From Actinoplanes sp. TBRC 11911 (GTDB lineage: Bacteria; Actinomycetota; Actinomycetes; Mycobacteriales; Micromonosporaceae), in NCBI RefSeq assembly GCF_012933445.1, contig NZ_JABBNC010000001.1, forward strand, positions 617,461-681,460: a DNA stretch of 64,000 bases, read 5' to 3'. Position numbers and translations under genes: made by a program. Below are positions 1-7,508 of the stretch, piece by piece; the first letter of the stretch is position 1, and the number at the start of each line of letters is the position of its first letter. The notes below the pieces were generated by a model that saw only the letters and a list, made by a program, of their open reading frames with translations, ran no database searches and was not told the DNA's origin.

Positions 1-2
1 GG

Positions 3-1271
3 AACGGCGCGGTCGATGCCGCACCGGCGATGATCGTTCGAAGCGGGTCGGCCATCGAGGTTCAGTACGCGGTGCGCGCCGCTCGCGAGGCCGGCGTGCC
101 CCTCTCGGTCAAGGGCGGCGGGCACGACTGGGCCGGGCGATCCGCGGGCGTCCCGGGCGGCCTGGTCATCGACCTGGCCGGAATGCGGCAGGTCGACGTG
201 CAACCGGCGACCCGCACCGCCACGGTCGGCGGCGGCGCCACCGCGGGCGACGTGATCGGCGCGGGCGCCCCGCACGGGTTGGTCACGGCCACCGGCACGT
301 CGGCCACCGTCGGCATGGCCGGTTTCGCCATGGGCGGTGGCTACGGCCCGGGGGCGGCCAAATACGGGCTGGCCCTCGACAATGTGATCTCGGCGCAGGT
401 CGTGCTGGCCGATGGCCGGCTCGTGACCGCCGACGCGACCACCGAGCCGGATCTGCTGTGGGCGATCAAGGGCGGCGGCGGGAACTTCGGGGTCGTCACG
501 TCCCTGGAAATGCGGATGCACACGCTCGAGACCGCGCTGTCCGGATTCCTGATCTTCGGCCCGCACCAGGCCGCCCAGGTGTGGCACGGCATCGAGGACA
601 TCGTCGCCGACGCGCCGGAGGACCTGCTGGTCGACAGCGCCTTCATCACCTCGCCCGAGGGCGACCCGGCCATCCTGGTCTCGCCCACGTGGCTGGGCGA
701 GCACGCGGCCGGCGAACCGTACCTGGACCGGCTCCGCAGCCTCGGCACGGTATTCGCCTCGCAGATCGGCCCGGTCCCGTGGTCCGCGATGATCGGCTTC
801 GTCGACACCATCGCGCCGCCCGGCCGCCACTACCGGCTGCGCACCCGCACCGTCGCCGGGTTCTCCGACGACGTCGTGGCGACGCTGCTCGCGGCCGGCA
901 ATGGGCGGACCTCGCCGTTCTCGACGCTTCCGCTGCACTCCTTCCGCGGCGCGGCCGCGCGCGTGCCCGCGGACGCGACCGCCTTCGCGCTGCGCGTGCC
1001 GCATTACATGGTCGAGATCATCGGCTCGTGGGAGCCCGGCGATCCGCGCGCGGACGAACACCGCCGGTGGGTCGAGCACACCGCCGACGCGCTCGCCGAA
1101 CACGCTCTGCCCGGCGGCTACGTCAACCTCCTCGGCCCCGACGAGACCGACCGGGCCGCGGACACCTTCGGCGCCAACACCGCCCGGCTGCTGGCCGCCA
1201 AGGCCACCTACGACCCGCAGAACATCTTCAACGCCGTGCCGCTTCCGCAACGTCCGAAAGGTGCCTCATGA
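3..1271 (+). CDS. FAD-linked oxidoreductase, berberine-bridge type (5' end outside window)
   Basis: The frame is open from the window edge. Codons before the first internal ATG (position 30) read NGAVDAAPAM, which matches the family's usual N-terminal Pro-Ala segment, so the true start lies upstream. The FAD-binding (PCMH) part shows the loop VKGGGHDWAGRS, whose His is the usual covalent flavin attachment residue, and the glycine-rich GGGYGPGAAKYGLA and GGGGNFGVV segments. The C-terminus ends with the BBE signature YDPQNIFNAV. The family oxidises alcohols, sugars or alkaloid-like substrates using O2; the substrate here is unknown. Its stop overlaps the aquaporin start (ATGA), so the two are probably co-transcribed. 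Confidence 0.85.
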   Translation, partial: NGAVDAAPAMIVRSGSAIEVQYAVRAAREAGVPLSVKGGGHDWAGRSAGVPGGLVIDLAGMRQVDVQPATRTATVGGGATAGDVIGAGAPHGLVTATGTSATVGMAGFAMGGGYGPGAAKYGLALDNVISAQVVLADGRLVTADATTEPDLLWAIKGGGGNFGVVTSLEMRMHTLETALSGFLIFGPHQAAQVWHGIEDIVADAPEDLLVDSAFITSPEGDPAILVSPTWLGEHAAGEPYLDRLRSLGTVFASQIGPVPWSAMIGFVDTIAPPGRHYRLRTRTVAGFSDDVVATLLAAGNGRTSPFSTLPLHSFRGAAARVPADATAFALRVPHYMVEIIGSWEPGDPRADEHRRWVEHTADALAEHALPGGYVNLLGPDETDRAADTFGANTARLLAAKATYDPQNIFNAVPLPQRPKGAS

Positions 1272-2038
1272 CCGACAACCAACCGGCGGGCCTGTTCGGC
1301 CATCCGTTCAGCAACACCCTGCGCGCCGCCGTCGGCGAATTCGTCGGGACGTTCATCCTGGTCCTCGCGATCACCGCGACCGCCGTCGCGGCCGCGCTGG
1401 CCAAGCCGGTGGCCGGGCCCGCCTACAGTTCCGCCGCGATCCCGATGGCGGGCGCTTTAGCGCTGGCCGCCGTGATCGCGGGATTCGGGCACGTCACCGG
1501 CGCACACGTGAACCCGGCGGTGACCATCGCCCTCGCCGTGCGCAACCGGTTCCCCTGGCGGGCCGTCCCGGCATACCTGATCGCCCAGTTCCTCGGCTCC
1601 ATCGTGGCGGCCCTCATCGTCTGGATCATGTACGGCGATCGGGGACGCGACCGCGCACTGCTCGGCGCCCCCGTCCCGGCCGTGGGTGCACTGCGCACGC
1701 TCGGCATCGAGGCCGTGATGACCTTCATCCTGGTCTGCGTGGTCTATGCCGTGGCCACCGACCCGCGTGTCTCACGGGCATCCGCCGCCGTCTGCATAGG
1801 ATTCGCTCTCGGCGTCTGCATCTACATCAGCGGGCCGGCGACCGGTGCCGGCGTGAACCCGGCACGGGCGTTGGGTCCGATGCTCGTCGCCGGCCAGTGG
1901 ACGAGCTGGTGGGCGTACCTGGTGGGCCCGGTCGTCGGCGGTTTCGTCGCGGTTTGCCTGTACGACTTCGTCCTGCGCCCGACGCACCCGATCCTCGAGA
2001 GCCCCGCGCCGTCACCCGGCCTCGTCGTCGGCCGGTGA
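1268..2038 (+). CDS. MIP-family aquaporin
   Basis: A 256-residue channel with six predicted membrane helices. It carries the two half-helix motifs of the family, HVNPAVT near residue 80 and GVNPARA near residue 195, the second followed by the conserved pore arginine. Family members conduct water or small neutral solutes through the cytoplasmic membrane; the short loops look more like a water channel than a glycerol facilitator, but this is inference. The ATG overlaps the stop of the preceding flavoenzyme. The 3' end overlaps the convergent acyl carrier protein gene by 27 bp. Confidence 0.88.
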   Translation: MTDNQPAGLFGHPFSNTLRAAVGEFVGTFILVLAITATAVAAALAKPVAGPAYSSAAIPMAGALALAAVIAGFGHVTGAHVNPAVTIALAVRNRFPWRAVPAYLIAQFLGSIVAALIVWIMYGDRGRDRALLGAPVPAVGALRTLGIEAVMTFILVCVVYAVATDPRVSRASAAVCIGFALGVCIYISGPATGAGVNPARALGPMLVAGQWTSWWAYLVGPVVGGFVAVCLYDFVLRPTHPILESPAPSPGLVVGR

Positions 2039-2290
2039 CCGCAGGCTGACGACGGCGCGAGCCGTCGCGTCGATGGTGGGGTTCTCGGCCAGCAGGCTCG
2101 GCGTCAGGCCTGCCCGCCCGAACGCCTCTTTCAGGTCGATGACCAGTTCAATCATGGTGACCGAGTCGACGCCCAGATCGGTGAAGGTGACATCGGTCCG
2201 GACGTCGTCCGGCGATATCTCCAGCTCACGCGCGATGGCGTGGATCAGAACCCGCCGGATGTCGTCGATGTCCACACGATGACCGCTCAC
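2012..2290 (-). CDS. acyl/peptidyl carrier protein
   Basis: A small carrier protein of about 92 residues, with the 4'-phosphopantetheine attachment motif LGVDSVTMIEL (Ser is the modified residue) and the usual four-helix pattern. Such proteins carry acyl or aminoacyl thioesters for a partner synthase, but no synthase, ligase or thioesterase is adjacent, so its pathway is unknown. The frame stays open to 2446, but the upstream part resembles a chloroperoxidase C-terminus rather than a carrier. I therefore start at GTG 2290; GTG 2275 is an alternative. No convincing ribosome-binding site is visible for either. Confidence 0.7.
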   Translation of the reverse strand: MSGHRVDIDDIRRVLIHAIARELEISPDDVRTDVTFTDLGVDSVTMIELVIDLKEAFGRAGLTPSLLAENPTIDATARAVVSLRSPADDEAG

Positions 2291-2302
2291 GCCCGGGTCA
2301 AC

Positions 2303-2582
2303 GTCGGTCAGAAGCGAAAGTTCGCGGCGCCGGGCCTTCGCGTGGAGGGGTACGCGATGGGCCCGGCGCCGCTGAGGGGGCTCGGTCAGGACTTGAAGAG
2401 GTTTCCTAAAAGGCCACCACGCCCTCGTACGCGGCGTTCGCGGCACCCATCATGCCTTGGCGCCACCAATTTTGGATCAGCGCCTCGGACGGCTCGGCAC
2501 CGGGCCGGTTGAACCCGTAGAACGGCCCGGACGCGATGTCGATATAGAACTGCGAACGGTTGGCCGGCATTGCTTCCCCTTT
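2303..2582 (-). pseudogene. relic of a non-heme chloroperoxidase-type alpha/beta hydrolase
   Basis: On the minus strand, 2570 to 2406 reads NRSQFYIDIASGPFYGFNRP, continuing with NWWRQGMMGAA. This is the cap region normally found in the middle of non-heme chloroperoxidase/arylesterase proteins. The frame hits TAG exactly where the family has Ser in its FSET segment (here F-stop-ET). About 50 bp further on, 2362-2306 reads AHRVPLHAKARRRELSLL, which resembles the family's C-terminal PHG-P-THA---N-ELL block with the catalytic-His region degraded. The N-terminal half with the nucleophile is absent. An AAGGGGAAG sequence precedes the ATG at 2570, but I judge it fortuitous. Confidence 0.65.
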
Positions 2583-2683
2583 AGCAGCGTGTCAGGATCT
2601 GATTCCTGAAGCACAGCATCGCCGGGCGGGGTGCACGAAGACATTCTTTGCACGGCCTGGGGCATTTCCTGCCCGGCTCGGGA

Positions 2684-4126
2684 TCAGTTCGGCACCACCC
2701 GCCGGGTGCGGTGCGCGAAGCCGGCACCCACCAGAGCGGCCCCCGCCACGGCGATTCCGGTGACGGCCAGAGCGTGCCCGGAGGTGACCGCCGACGCCGG
2801 GAAAGAGACGCGGCTGAGAAACAACGTGCCGGGCAGCGAGATACCCACCACCTGGCCGAGCTGAATAATCGTGATCAGGACGCCGCTCCCGTCCGCCGCG
2901 TCCGCGGTGTCGACGTGGCTCAGCCCCCGATTGAACAGCGGGCCGTACGTGCATCCGGAGGCCATGGCGAGCAGCACGAGCACGACCATCGTCGCCACCC
3001 CCACACCGTGACCGTCACGCAGCAGCAGCCCCGTGCCGGCGTCGGTGAGAGCGATGACCACCAGTCCCCACGTCGGTAGCAGCCGGTGCAGCCGGCGCGG
3101 CAGCCGATGCCAGGTGAGCGCCGCGACGCCGAATCCGATGGTGAACAGGGAGACCAGCCCACTGGTCAGCGCGCTGTAGCCCAGCGCGTCCTGCATGTGC
3201 AGAGCGAGGGCGAACGTCAAACCGGAGAATGACGCCCACTGCAGGAACAGCGCCGTCGAGGCGGGGACCAGCCCCGGGGACCGCAGCACCCGGAAGGAGA
3301 TCAGCGGACTGCCGCCCTCCTTCGCGACCCGCCGTTCCACCTGCACGAAAAGGGCGAACGCCAGCACGCTGGCGAGCAGCGACGCCCAGGTCCAGGCCGG
3401 CCAGCCCAGCTCGTGGCCGAGCACCAGCGGCACCACGAACAAGCCGATCGCCACCGCGAGCACCAGCAGCCCGCGCAGGTCCAGTTCGCGCTCCCGGTTG
3501 ACCGCACCGGCCGGGAACAGTCGCCGGCCGACGATCAGCAAACCGACGCCGATCGGCACGTTGACCAGGAAAGCGGGTCGCCAGCCGCTGCCCGCGATGT
3601 CGGCGGAGACCAGCAGCCCGCCCAGCCCCTGCCCGATCACCGTGGCCGCCGCGATCACCGCGGTGTAGATGCCCAGCGCCCGCAACCGGGACGCCCCGGT
3701 GAAGGTCTGCTGGATCAGCGAGATCACCTGCGGCACCATGACGGCCGCGCTGAGCCCCTGCGCGAACCGGAAGCCGATGAGCGAGCCGGTGTCCGGCGCG
3801 AGACCGCAGGCCAGCGAGAACACGGTGAACCCGGCCAGGCCGAACTGGAACGCCCGCCCGTAGCCGTGCCGTTGCCCCAGCCGGGCCCCGGTGATCAGGA
3901 AGACCGCGTACGCGATGACAAAACCGGCGACGATCAGCTGCAGTGCGGCCCCCGAGGCGTGCAGGTCGTTCTGAATGGTGGCGGTCGCCACATTCACGAT
4001 GGTCACGTCGAGCGAAGCCATGAACTCACCGGCCAGAATCACCGCGAGCAACAAGAAGGGCCGCCGGGAAGGAGCTGGTACTCGTTCCGCGTGCGCGATT
4101 TGCGATGGACGAAGTCCGATTTTCAC
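2684..4126 (-). CDS. MFS drug exporter, DHA2 (14-helix) family
   Basis: A 480-residue major facilitator with about 14 membrane segments. The first helix carries the DHA2 signature GEFMASLDVTIVNVA, with the acidic residue used in proton-coupled drug export. The start is GTG at 4126. It is divergent from a MerR regulator across 54 bp containing a perfect dyad, an arrangement typical of regulator-controlled efflux pumps. Likely role: proton-driven export of hydrophobic drugs across the cytoplasmic membrane. The substrate cannot be read from the sequence. Confidence 0.9.
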   Translation of the reverse strand: MKIGLRPSQIAHAERVPAPSRRPFLLLAVILAGEFMASLDVTIVNVATATIQNDLHASGAALQLIVAGFVIAYAVFLITGARLGQRHGYGRAFQFGLAGFTVFSLACGLAPDTGSLIGFRFAQGLSAAVMVPQVISLIQQTFTGASRLRALGIYTAVIAAATVIGQGLGGLLVSADIAGSGWRPAFLVNVPIGVGLLIVGRRLFPAGAVNRERELDLRGLLVLAVAIGLFVVPLVLGHELGWPAWTWASLLASVLAFALFVQVERRVAKEGGSPLISFRVLRSPGLVPASTALFLQWASFSGLTFALALHMQDALGYSALTSGLVSLFTIGFGVAALTWHRLPRRLHRLLPTWGLVVIALTDAGTGLLLRDGHGVGVATMVVLVLLAMASGCTYGPLFNRGLSHVDTADAADGSGVLITIIQLGQVVGISLPGTLFLSRVSFPASAVTSGHALAVTGIAVAGAALVGAGFAHRTRRVVPN

Positions 4127-4140
4127 GTAACGAGTCTCGA

Positions 4141-4162
4141 ACCCTCACACCCATGTGAGGGT
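4141..4162. promoter_or_regulatory. MerR-type operator between divergent MFS and MerR genes
   Basis: Perfect inverted repeat with 9-bp arms ACCCTCACA (4141-4149) and TGTGAGGGT (4154-4162) around CCCA. On the minus strand the dyad begins inside a TTGACC that could be the -35 box of the MFS gene, with about 19 bp to a poor -10, the long spacing typical of MerR-activated promoters. Binding by the adjacent MerR protein is inferred. Confidence 0.7.
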
Positions 4163-4180
4163 CAATGTAGGCTTGCGCAC

Positions 4181-4597
4181 ATGAAAATCGGAGAGCTCGC
4201 GGAGCGTACGGGCGTGTCCCGCCGCCTGCTGCGCTACTACGAGGAGCAGGGCCTCATCGTGGCCGCCCGCGCCGGCAACGGCTACCGCGAGTACACCGAG
4301 GGCCACGTCGACGTCGTCCGGCAGATCAAGGGATTGCTCGACGCCGGCCTGCCGACCCGCATCATTCAGGACCTCCTGCCGTGCCTGGACCGGCCACAGA
4401 CCATCTACGTCCCCGACGTGACCCCCGACATGATCGTCACGCTGCAACACGAACAGGCGCGCCTGACCGAACGCATCGACAACCTGACCCGCAACCGCGA
4501 CGCGATCGCCGACTACCTGCAAACAGTCATCCGGGTCAAGTCCGCAAACAACGGCAAGGCCCACGTCACGATCGGCCCAGTTCCGTCTCCCAGCTGA
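4181..4597 (+). CDS. MerR-family transcriptional regulator
   Basis: A 138-residue regulator. The N-terminal winged helix starts at the first residue (MKIGELAERTGVSRRLLRYY, then YYEEQGLI), followed by the dimerisation helix around residues 75-115 (LQHEQARLTERIDNL). There is no Cys-rich C-terminal metal site, so it is probably a small-molecule (drug) sensor rather than a metal sensor. It is divergent from the MFS pump, and the intervening dyad is its likely operator. The upstream region lacks a clear Shine-Dalgarno, so the message may be leaderless. Confidence 0.9.
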   Translation: MKIGELAERTGVSRRLLRYYEEQGLIVAARAGNGYREYTEGHVDVVRQIKGLLDAGLPTRIIQDLLPCLDRPQTIYVPDVTPDMIVTLQHEQARLTERIDNLTRNRDAIADYLQTVIRVKSANNGKAHVTIGPVPSPS

Positions 4598-4600
4598 GCG

Positions 4601-4643
4601 GAAGTATGGTTCCCAGAACTATACTTCTGTAATACTCGGGTCG
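4601..4643 (+). promoter_or_regulatory. 27-bp palindrome plus -10 box of a probable leaderless promoter
   Basis: GAAGTATGGTTC (4601-4612) and GAACTATACTTC (4616-4627) pair around CCA with a single G/T mismatch. Immediately downstream lies TAATAC (4630-4635), seven bases before a GTG at 4643, the layout of a leaderless actinobacterial promoter. The palindrome could be an operator for the ATPase gene or the transcription terminator of merR. There is no U-tract, so I favour an operator. Confidence 0.5.
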
Positions 4644-6115
4644 TGCTCATGGACAAGCCGCAACGCATATTCGGCCGCACCCGCGAGTGGAACGGCCTCG
4701 CCTCCTTCGCGACCCGGTCGATCGAAGCCACACAGGGTGGGGCGTCGCTGGGCGTGGTGAGCGGTCGACGCCGTCAGGGCAAAAGCTTCCTGCTGCAGGC
4801 GGCCACCGAGGTGGCCGGCGGAATGTATTTCGCGGCCACCGAGGCCACCGAAGCGGAGTCATTGCGACTGTTCGCGGAGGCCCTCGCACGGCACACCGGT
4901 GAGTTCATCGAGCCGTTTCGAGACTGGAACGACGCGATATCGCGTATGTTCCGCAGCGTCCGTGACCAACCGGCAATCCTCGCTATCGACGAGTTCCCCT
5001 TCCTGTCCAAGGCCTCGCCGGCATTGCCCTCGATCATCCAACGCGAACTCGGGCCCGGCGGCAGCGGCAGGACAAGCGCCGCACGCCTTCTGCTGTGCGG
5101 ATCCGCGATGCCGGTGATGGGGGGCCTCCTCGCCGGACAAGCGCCGCTGCGTGGCCGAGCCAGCCTGGAGCTCGTCATCCAGCCCTTCCGGCATCGGGAA
5201 TCGGCGCGATTCTGGGGCTTGACCGACCCCAGACTCGCGGTCCTGGTCCATGCGGTGGTCGGCGGGACACCCGCCTACCGTCATGAGTTCACCCAGGGCG
5301 ATGCACCCACCGCGATCGATGATTTCGACGCATGGGTGATCCGGACCATCTTGAACCCGCAGACACCGCTGTTCCGGGAGGCTCGATACCTGCTGGCCGA
5401 AGAGTCCGCTATCCGCGACCCTGCCTTGTATCACTCGGTGCTGGCGGCGATCGCCGCCGGCAACAACACCAACGGCGGAATCGCGAGTTTCATCGGCCGC
5501 AAGTCCGACCAGATCACCCACCCGCTCAACGTGCTGGAGGACTGCGCACTGATCGCCCGTGAACCGGACACATTCCGGCCGGGACGAGCCCGCTACCGAA
5601 TCGTGGAGCCGCTGATCACGTTCTACGAGGCGGTCATGCGCAAACGCTGGGCCGAGCTGGAGATTCACCGGGCCGAGCAGGTCTGGGCCACGACCCGGCA
5701 GACCTTCCTCACCCAGGTGGCCGGTCCACACTTCGAAGCGCTGTGCAGGGCATTCACCCTGGAATCCGGTGACATGCTGTTCACCGAGCACCCCTCGGAG
5801 GTCGGATCGGGCACGGTCAACGACCCGGCAAGCCGCACGCAGATCGAAATCGACGTGGTGGCGCTGGCCGCGCAGCAGTCGAACAATCCCCGACGAATCC
5901 TGTCCCTGGGCGAGGCCAAGTGGGGCGAGGTCATCGGCCACCATCACCTGCAGCGCCTGGCCACCGCACGCGACCTGCTGCGGCTGAAGGGCTACGACAC
6001 CGACACCACCGTGCTCACGCTGTACGGCGGCGCCGGCTTCACCGACGAACTGACGGCCGCCGCCGCAATGGACGATCGCATTCTTCTCGTCGGCCTCGAG
6101 CGCTTGTACTCATGA
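4643..6115 (+). CDS. DUF234-type AAA ATPase with a nuclease-like C-terminal domain
   Basis: About 490 residues. The N-terminal ATPase has a Walker A variant VVSGRRRQGKSFLL near residue 40, Walker B AILAIDEFPFL near 115 and a sensor-like LLLCGSAMPVMG near 150. It is followed by a winged-helix region and a C-terminal segment with IEIDVVAL and LGEAKWGEV, the D...E-x-K pattern of a restriction-nuclease-like fold seen in this family. Most relatives have no assigned function; many occur in archaea and actinobacteria as accessory genes. GTG 4643 fits a leaderless message; ATG 4649 is possible. No partner gene is evident. Confidence 0.82.
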   Translation: MLMDKPQRIFGRTREWNGLASFATRSIEATQGGASLGVVSGRRRQGKSFLLQAATEVAGGMYFAATEATEAESLRLFAEALARHTGEFIEPFRDWNDAISRMFRSVRDQPAILAIDEFPFLSKASPALPSIIQRELGPGGSGRTSAARLLLCGSAMPVMGGLLAGQAPLRGRASLELVIQPFRHRESARFWGLTDPRLAVLVHAVVGGTPAYRHEFTQGDAPTAIDDFDAWVIRTILNPQTPLFREARYLLAEESAIRDPALYHSVLAAIAAGNNTNGGIASFIGRKSDQITHPLNVLEDCALIAREPDTFRPGRARYRIVEPLITFYEAVMRKRWAELEIHRAEQVWATTRQTFLTQVAGPHFEALCRAFTLESGDMLFTEHPSEVGSGTVNDPASRTQIEIDVVALAAQQSNNPRRILSLGEAKWGEVIGHHHLQRLATARDLLRLKGYDTDTTVLTLYGGAGFTDELTAAAAMDDRILLVGLERLYS

Positions 6116-6186
6116 CGGGATCGCGCGTGACGCACCCCAGCTTGTGCCGCTAGGCACCGCCCGGGCCGCGAACCGGTCACGGCGGC

Positions 6187-7332
6187 TCATCGCTCGACCA
6201 CCCCGCTCCGGCTCCATTGTTCGAGCGGGGCCACCAGCGCCGAAGGCGGTGGCTGCAGGTCGTTCTCCGCCTGAATCCGCGCTGCCCCGGCACGCAGGCG
6301 GTCATCGGTGAGCAGGCGGGCGATCACGGCGTTGTCGATGTCGTCGATCGATGCGACATGCCGCCCGAAGCCGTGCTGCTCCGCGACCCGCGCGTTGAGG
6401 TACTGGTCGGCCGCGTGCGGCACGATCAGCTGCGGTACGCCGGCCGCGACCGCCGACATGAAGGTGCCGGCCCCTCCGTGATGGATGATCCCGTCGCTGT
6501 GCCGCAGCAGCTCGATCAGCGGCGCCCACGGGAGCAGCCGGACGTTGCCCGGCAGGTCGCCCACTCGCCGAGGATCCGCGTCCTCGGCTGCCGGAAGCAG
6601 AAACTCGGCGTCGGCCGCCGCGAGCACCGGCGACAGCGCGGCGAGCCGGGCGTCACGAGCCTCGGCTCCGAGGACCGTCCCGAAGCTGATCACGATGCGC
6701 TTGCCGGGCCCCGCCGCCGTCATCCCCAGCGGGAGCACCGCGGAGCCGTGCGGCGAGATACCACGCACCGAAAGGGTGTGGTCCTCGCTCTCGCGCAGGC
6801 TCGGCGGAACGACCTCGATGCTGACGGCGCGCGGCGGTGCGCCGAGGCCGTGCCGGTCGTAGAGGTCCCGCAGATGCCCGGCGATGAGCCGGCTGAGCAT
6901 GCGTCCGCCGACTATCCCCGATTGATGTTCCACGGCCGGTATTCCGGTCACCGCCGAGACAAGCGGGATCGCGCCCTGAAAGGGGTCGTACATCAGCAGA
7001 TCCGGCGCCCAGTTGTTGGCAACCGCGAGCAACGACGTCAGCGTGCGCCGGCTGAGAGCCGCATTGGCGAGAGCCGGCGCCGCGAAAACAGCCTCCGGCG
7101 TCCGTCCGGGAGACGCGAAACGCGCGCCGGGCGCATGCCGCTCATACATCTCGGACAGCGCGGTGCCGTCACCCACGTCGACCACCGACAAGCCGAGGCC
7201 GAGGTAGACCGTGAGATCCCCGCCATACGCCGCCAGCAACACCTCGTGGCCGGCCGCCCGCAGGGCCTGCAGTGTCGGCAGCGCGGGCAGCAGGTGCCCG
7301 GTCGACGGAGGAGCCGAGAAAAGAACTCGCAT
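6187..7332 (-). CDS. GT1-type glycosyltransferase (macrolide/aglycone family)
   Basis: A 381-residue GT-B enzyme. The N-terminal domain opens with RVLFSAPPSTGHLLPALP, typical of acceptor-binding halves. The C-terminal nucleotide-sugar domain carries HHGGAGTFMSAVAAGVPQ near residue 290. Family members transfer an activated deoxysugar or hexose to a small-molecule aglycone in the cytoplasm. I start at ATG 7332, preceded by GAAAGGG, rather than at the longer in-frame GTG. No sugar-biosynthesis or polyketide genes are nearby, so a detoxifying or orphan tailoring role is possible. Confidence 0.85.
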   Translation of the reverse strand: MRVLFSAPPSTGHLLPALPTLQALRAAGHEVLLAAYGGDLTVYLGLGLSVVDVGDGTALSEMYERHAPGARFASPGRTPEAVFAAPALANAALSRRTLTSLLAVANNWAPDLLMYDPFQGAIPLVSAVTGIPAVEHQSGIVGGRMLSRLIAGHLRDLYDRHGLGAPPRAVSIEVVPPSLRESEDHTLSVRGISPHGSAVLPLGMTAAGPGKRIVISFGTVLGAEARDARLAALSPVLAAADAEFLLPAAEDADPRRVGDLPGNVRLLPWAPLIELLRHSDGIIHHGGAGTFMSAVAAGVPQLIVPHAADQYLNARVAEQHGFGRHVASIDDIDNAVIARLLTDDRLRAGAARIQAENDLQPPPSALVAPLEQWSRSGVVER

Positions 7333-7465
7333 AACCCTTTCACGTGCGCGATCACAACAATTTCCCGGTACGCGGGTGACCTCGCTCACCGCCAACGGGC
7401 AAGCTGCCGACGACGATCCGCGGGAAGTCCGAGTGAATGATGGCGCCGGGAGGGCAAGTCGCGGT

Positions 7466-7500
7466 CCGCGGGGCGGCCACCGTGGATGGCCGCCCCGCGG
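7466..7500 (-). terminator. strong GC hairpin terminator of the kelch gene
   Basis: Perfect 14-bp arms CCGCGGGGCGGCCA (7466-7479) and TGGCCGCCCCGCGG (7487-7500) with a 7-base loop, 8 bp beyond the stop of the minus-strand kelch gene. It lacks a U-tract, as is common for actinobacterial terminators. Confidence 0.75.
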
Positions 7501-7508
7501 ATGCGTGG

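Noticed and set aside
458..2049. Long overlapping open frames across the flavoenzyme and aquaporin genes
   Set aside because: They are Arg/Pro-rich frames of high-GC sequence with no domain; the flavoenzyme and aquaporin frames carry all recognisable motifs.
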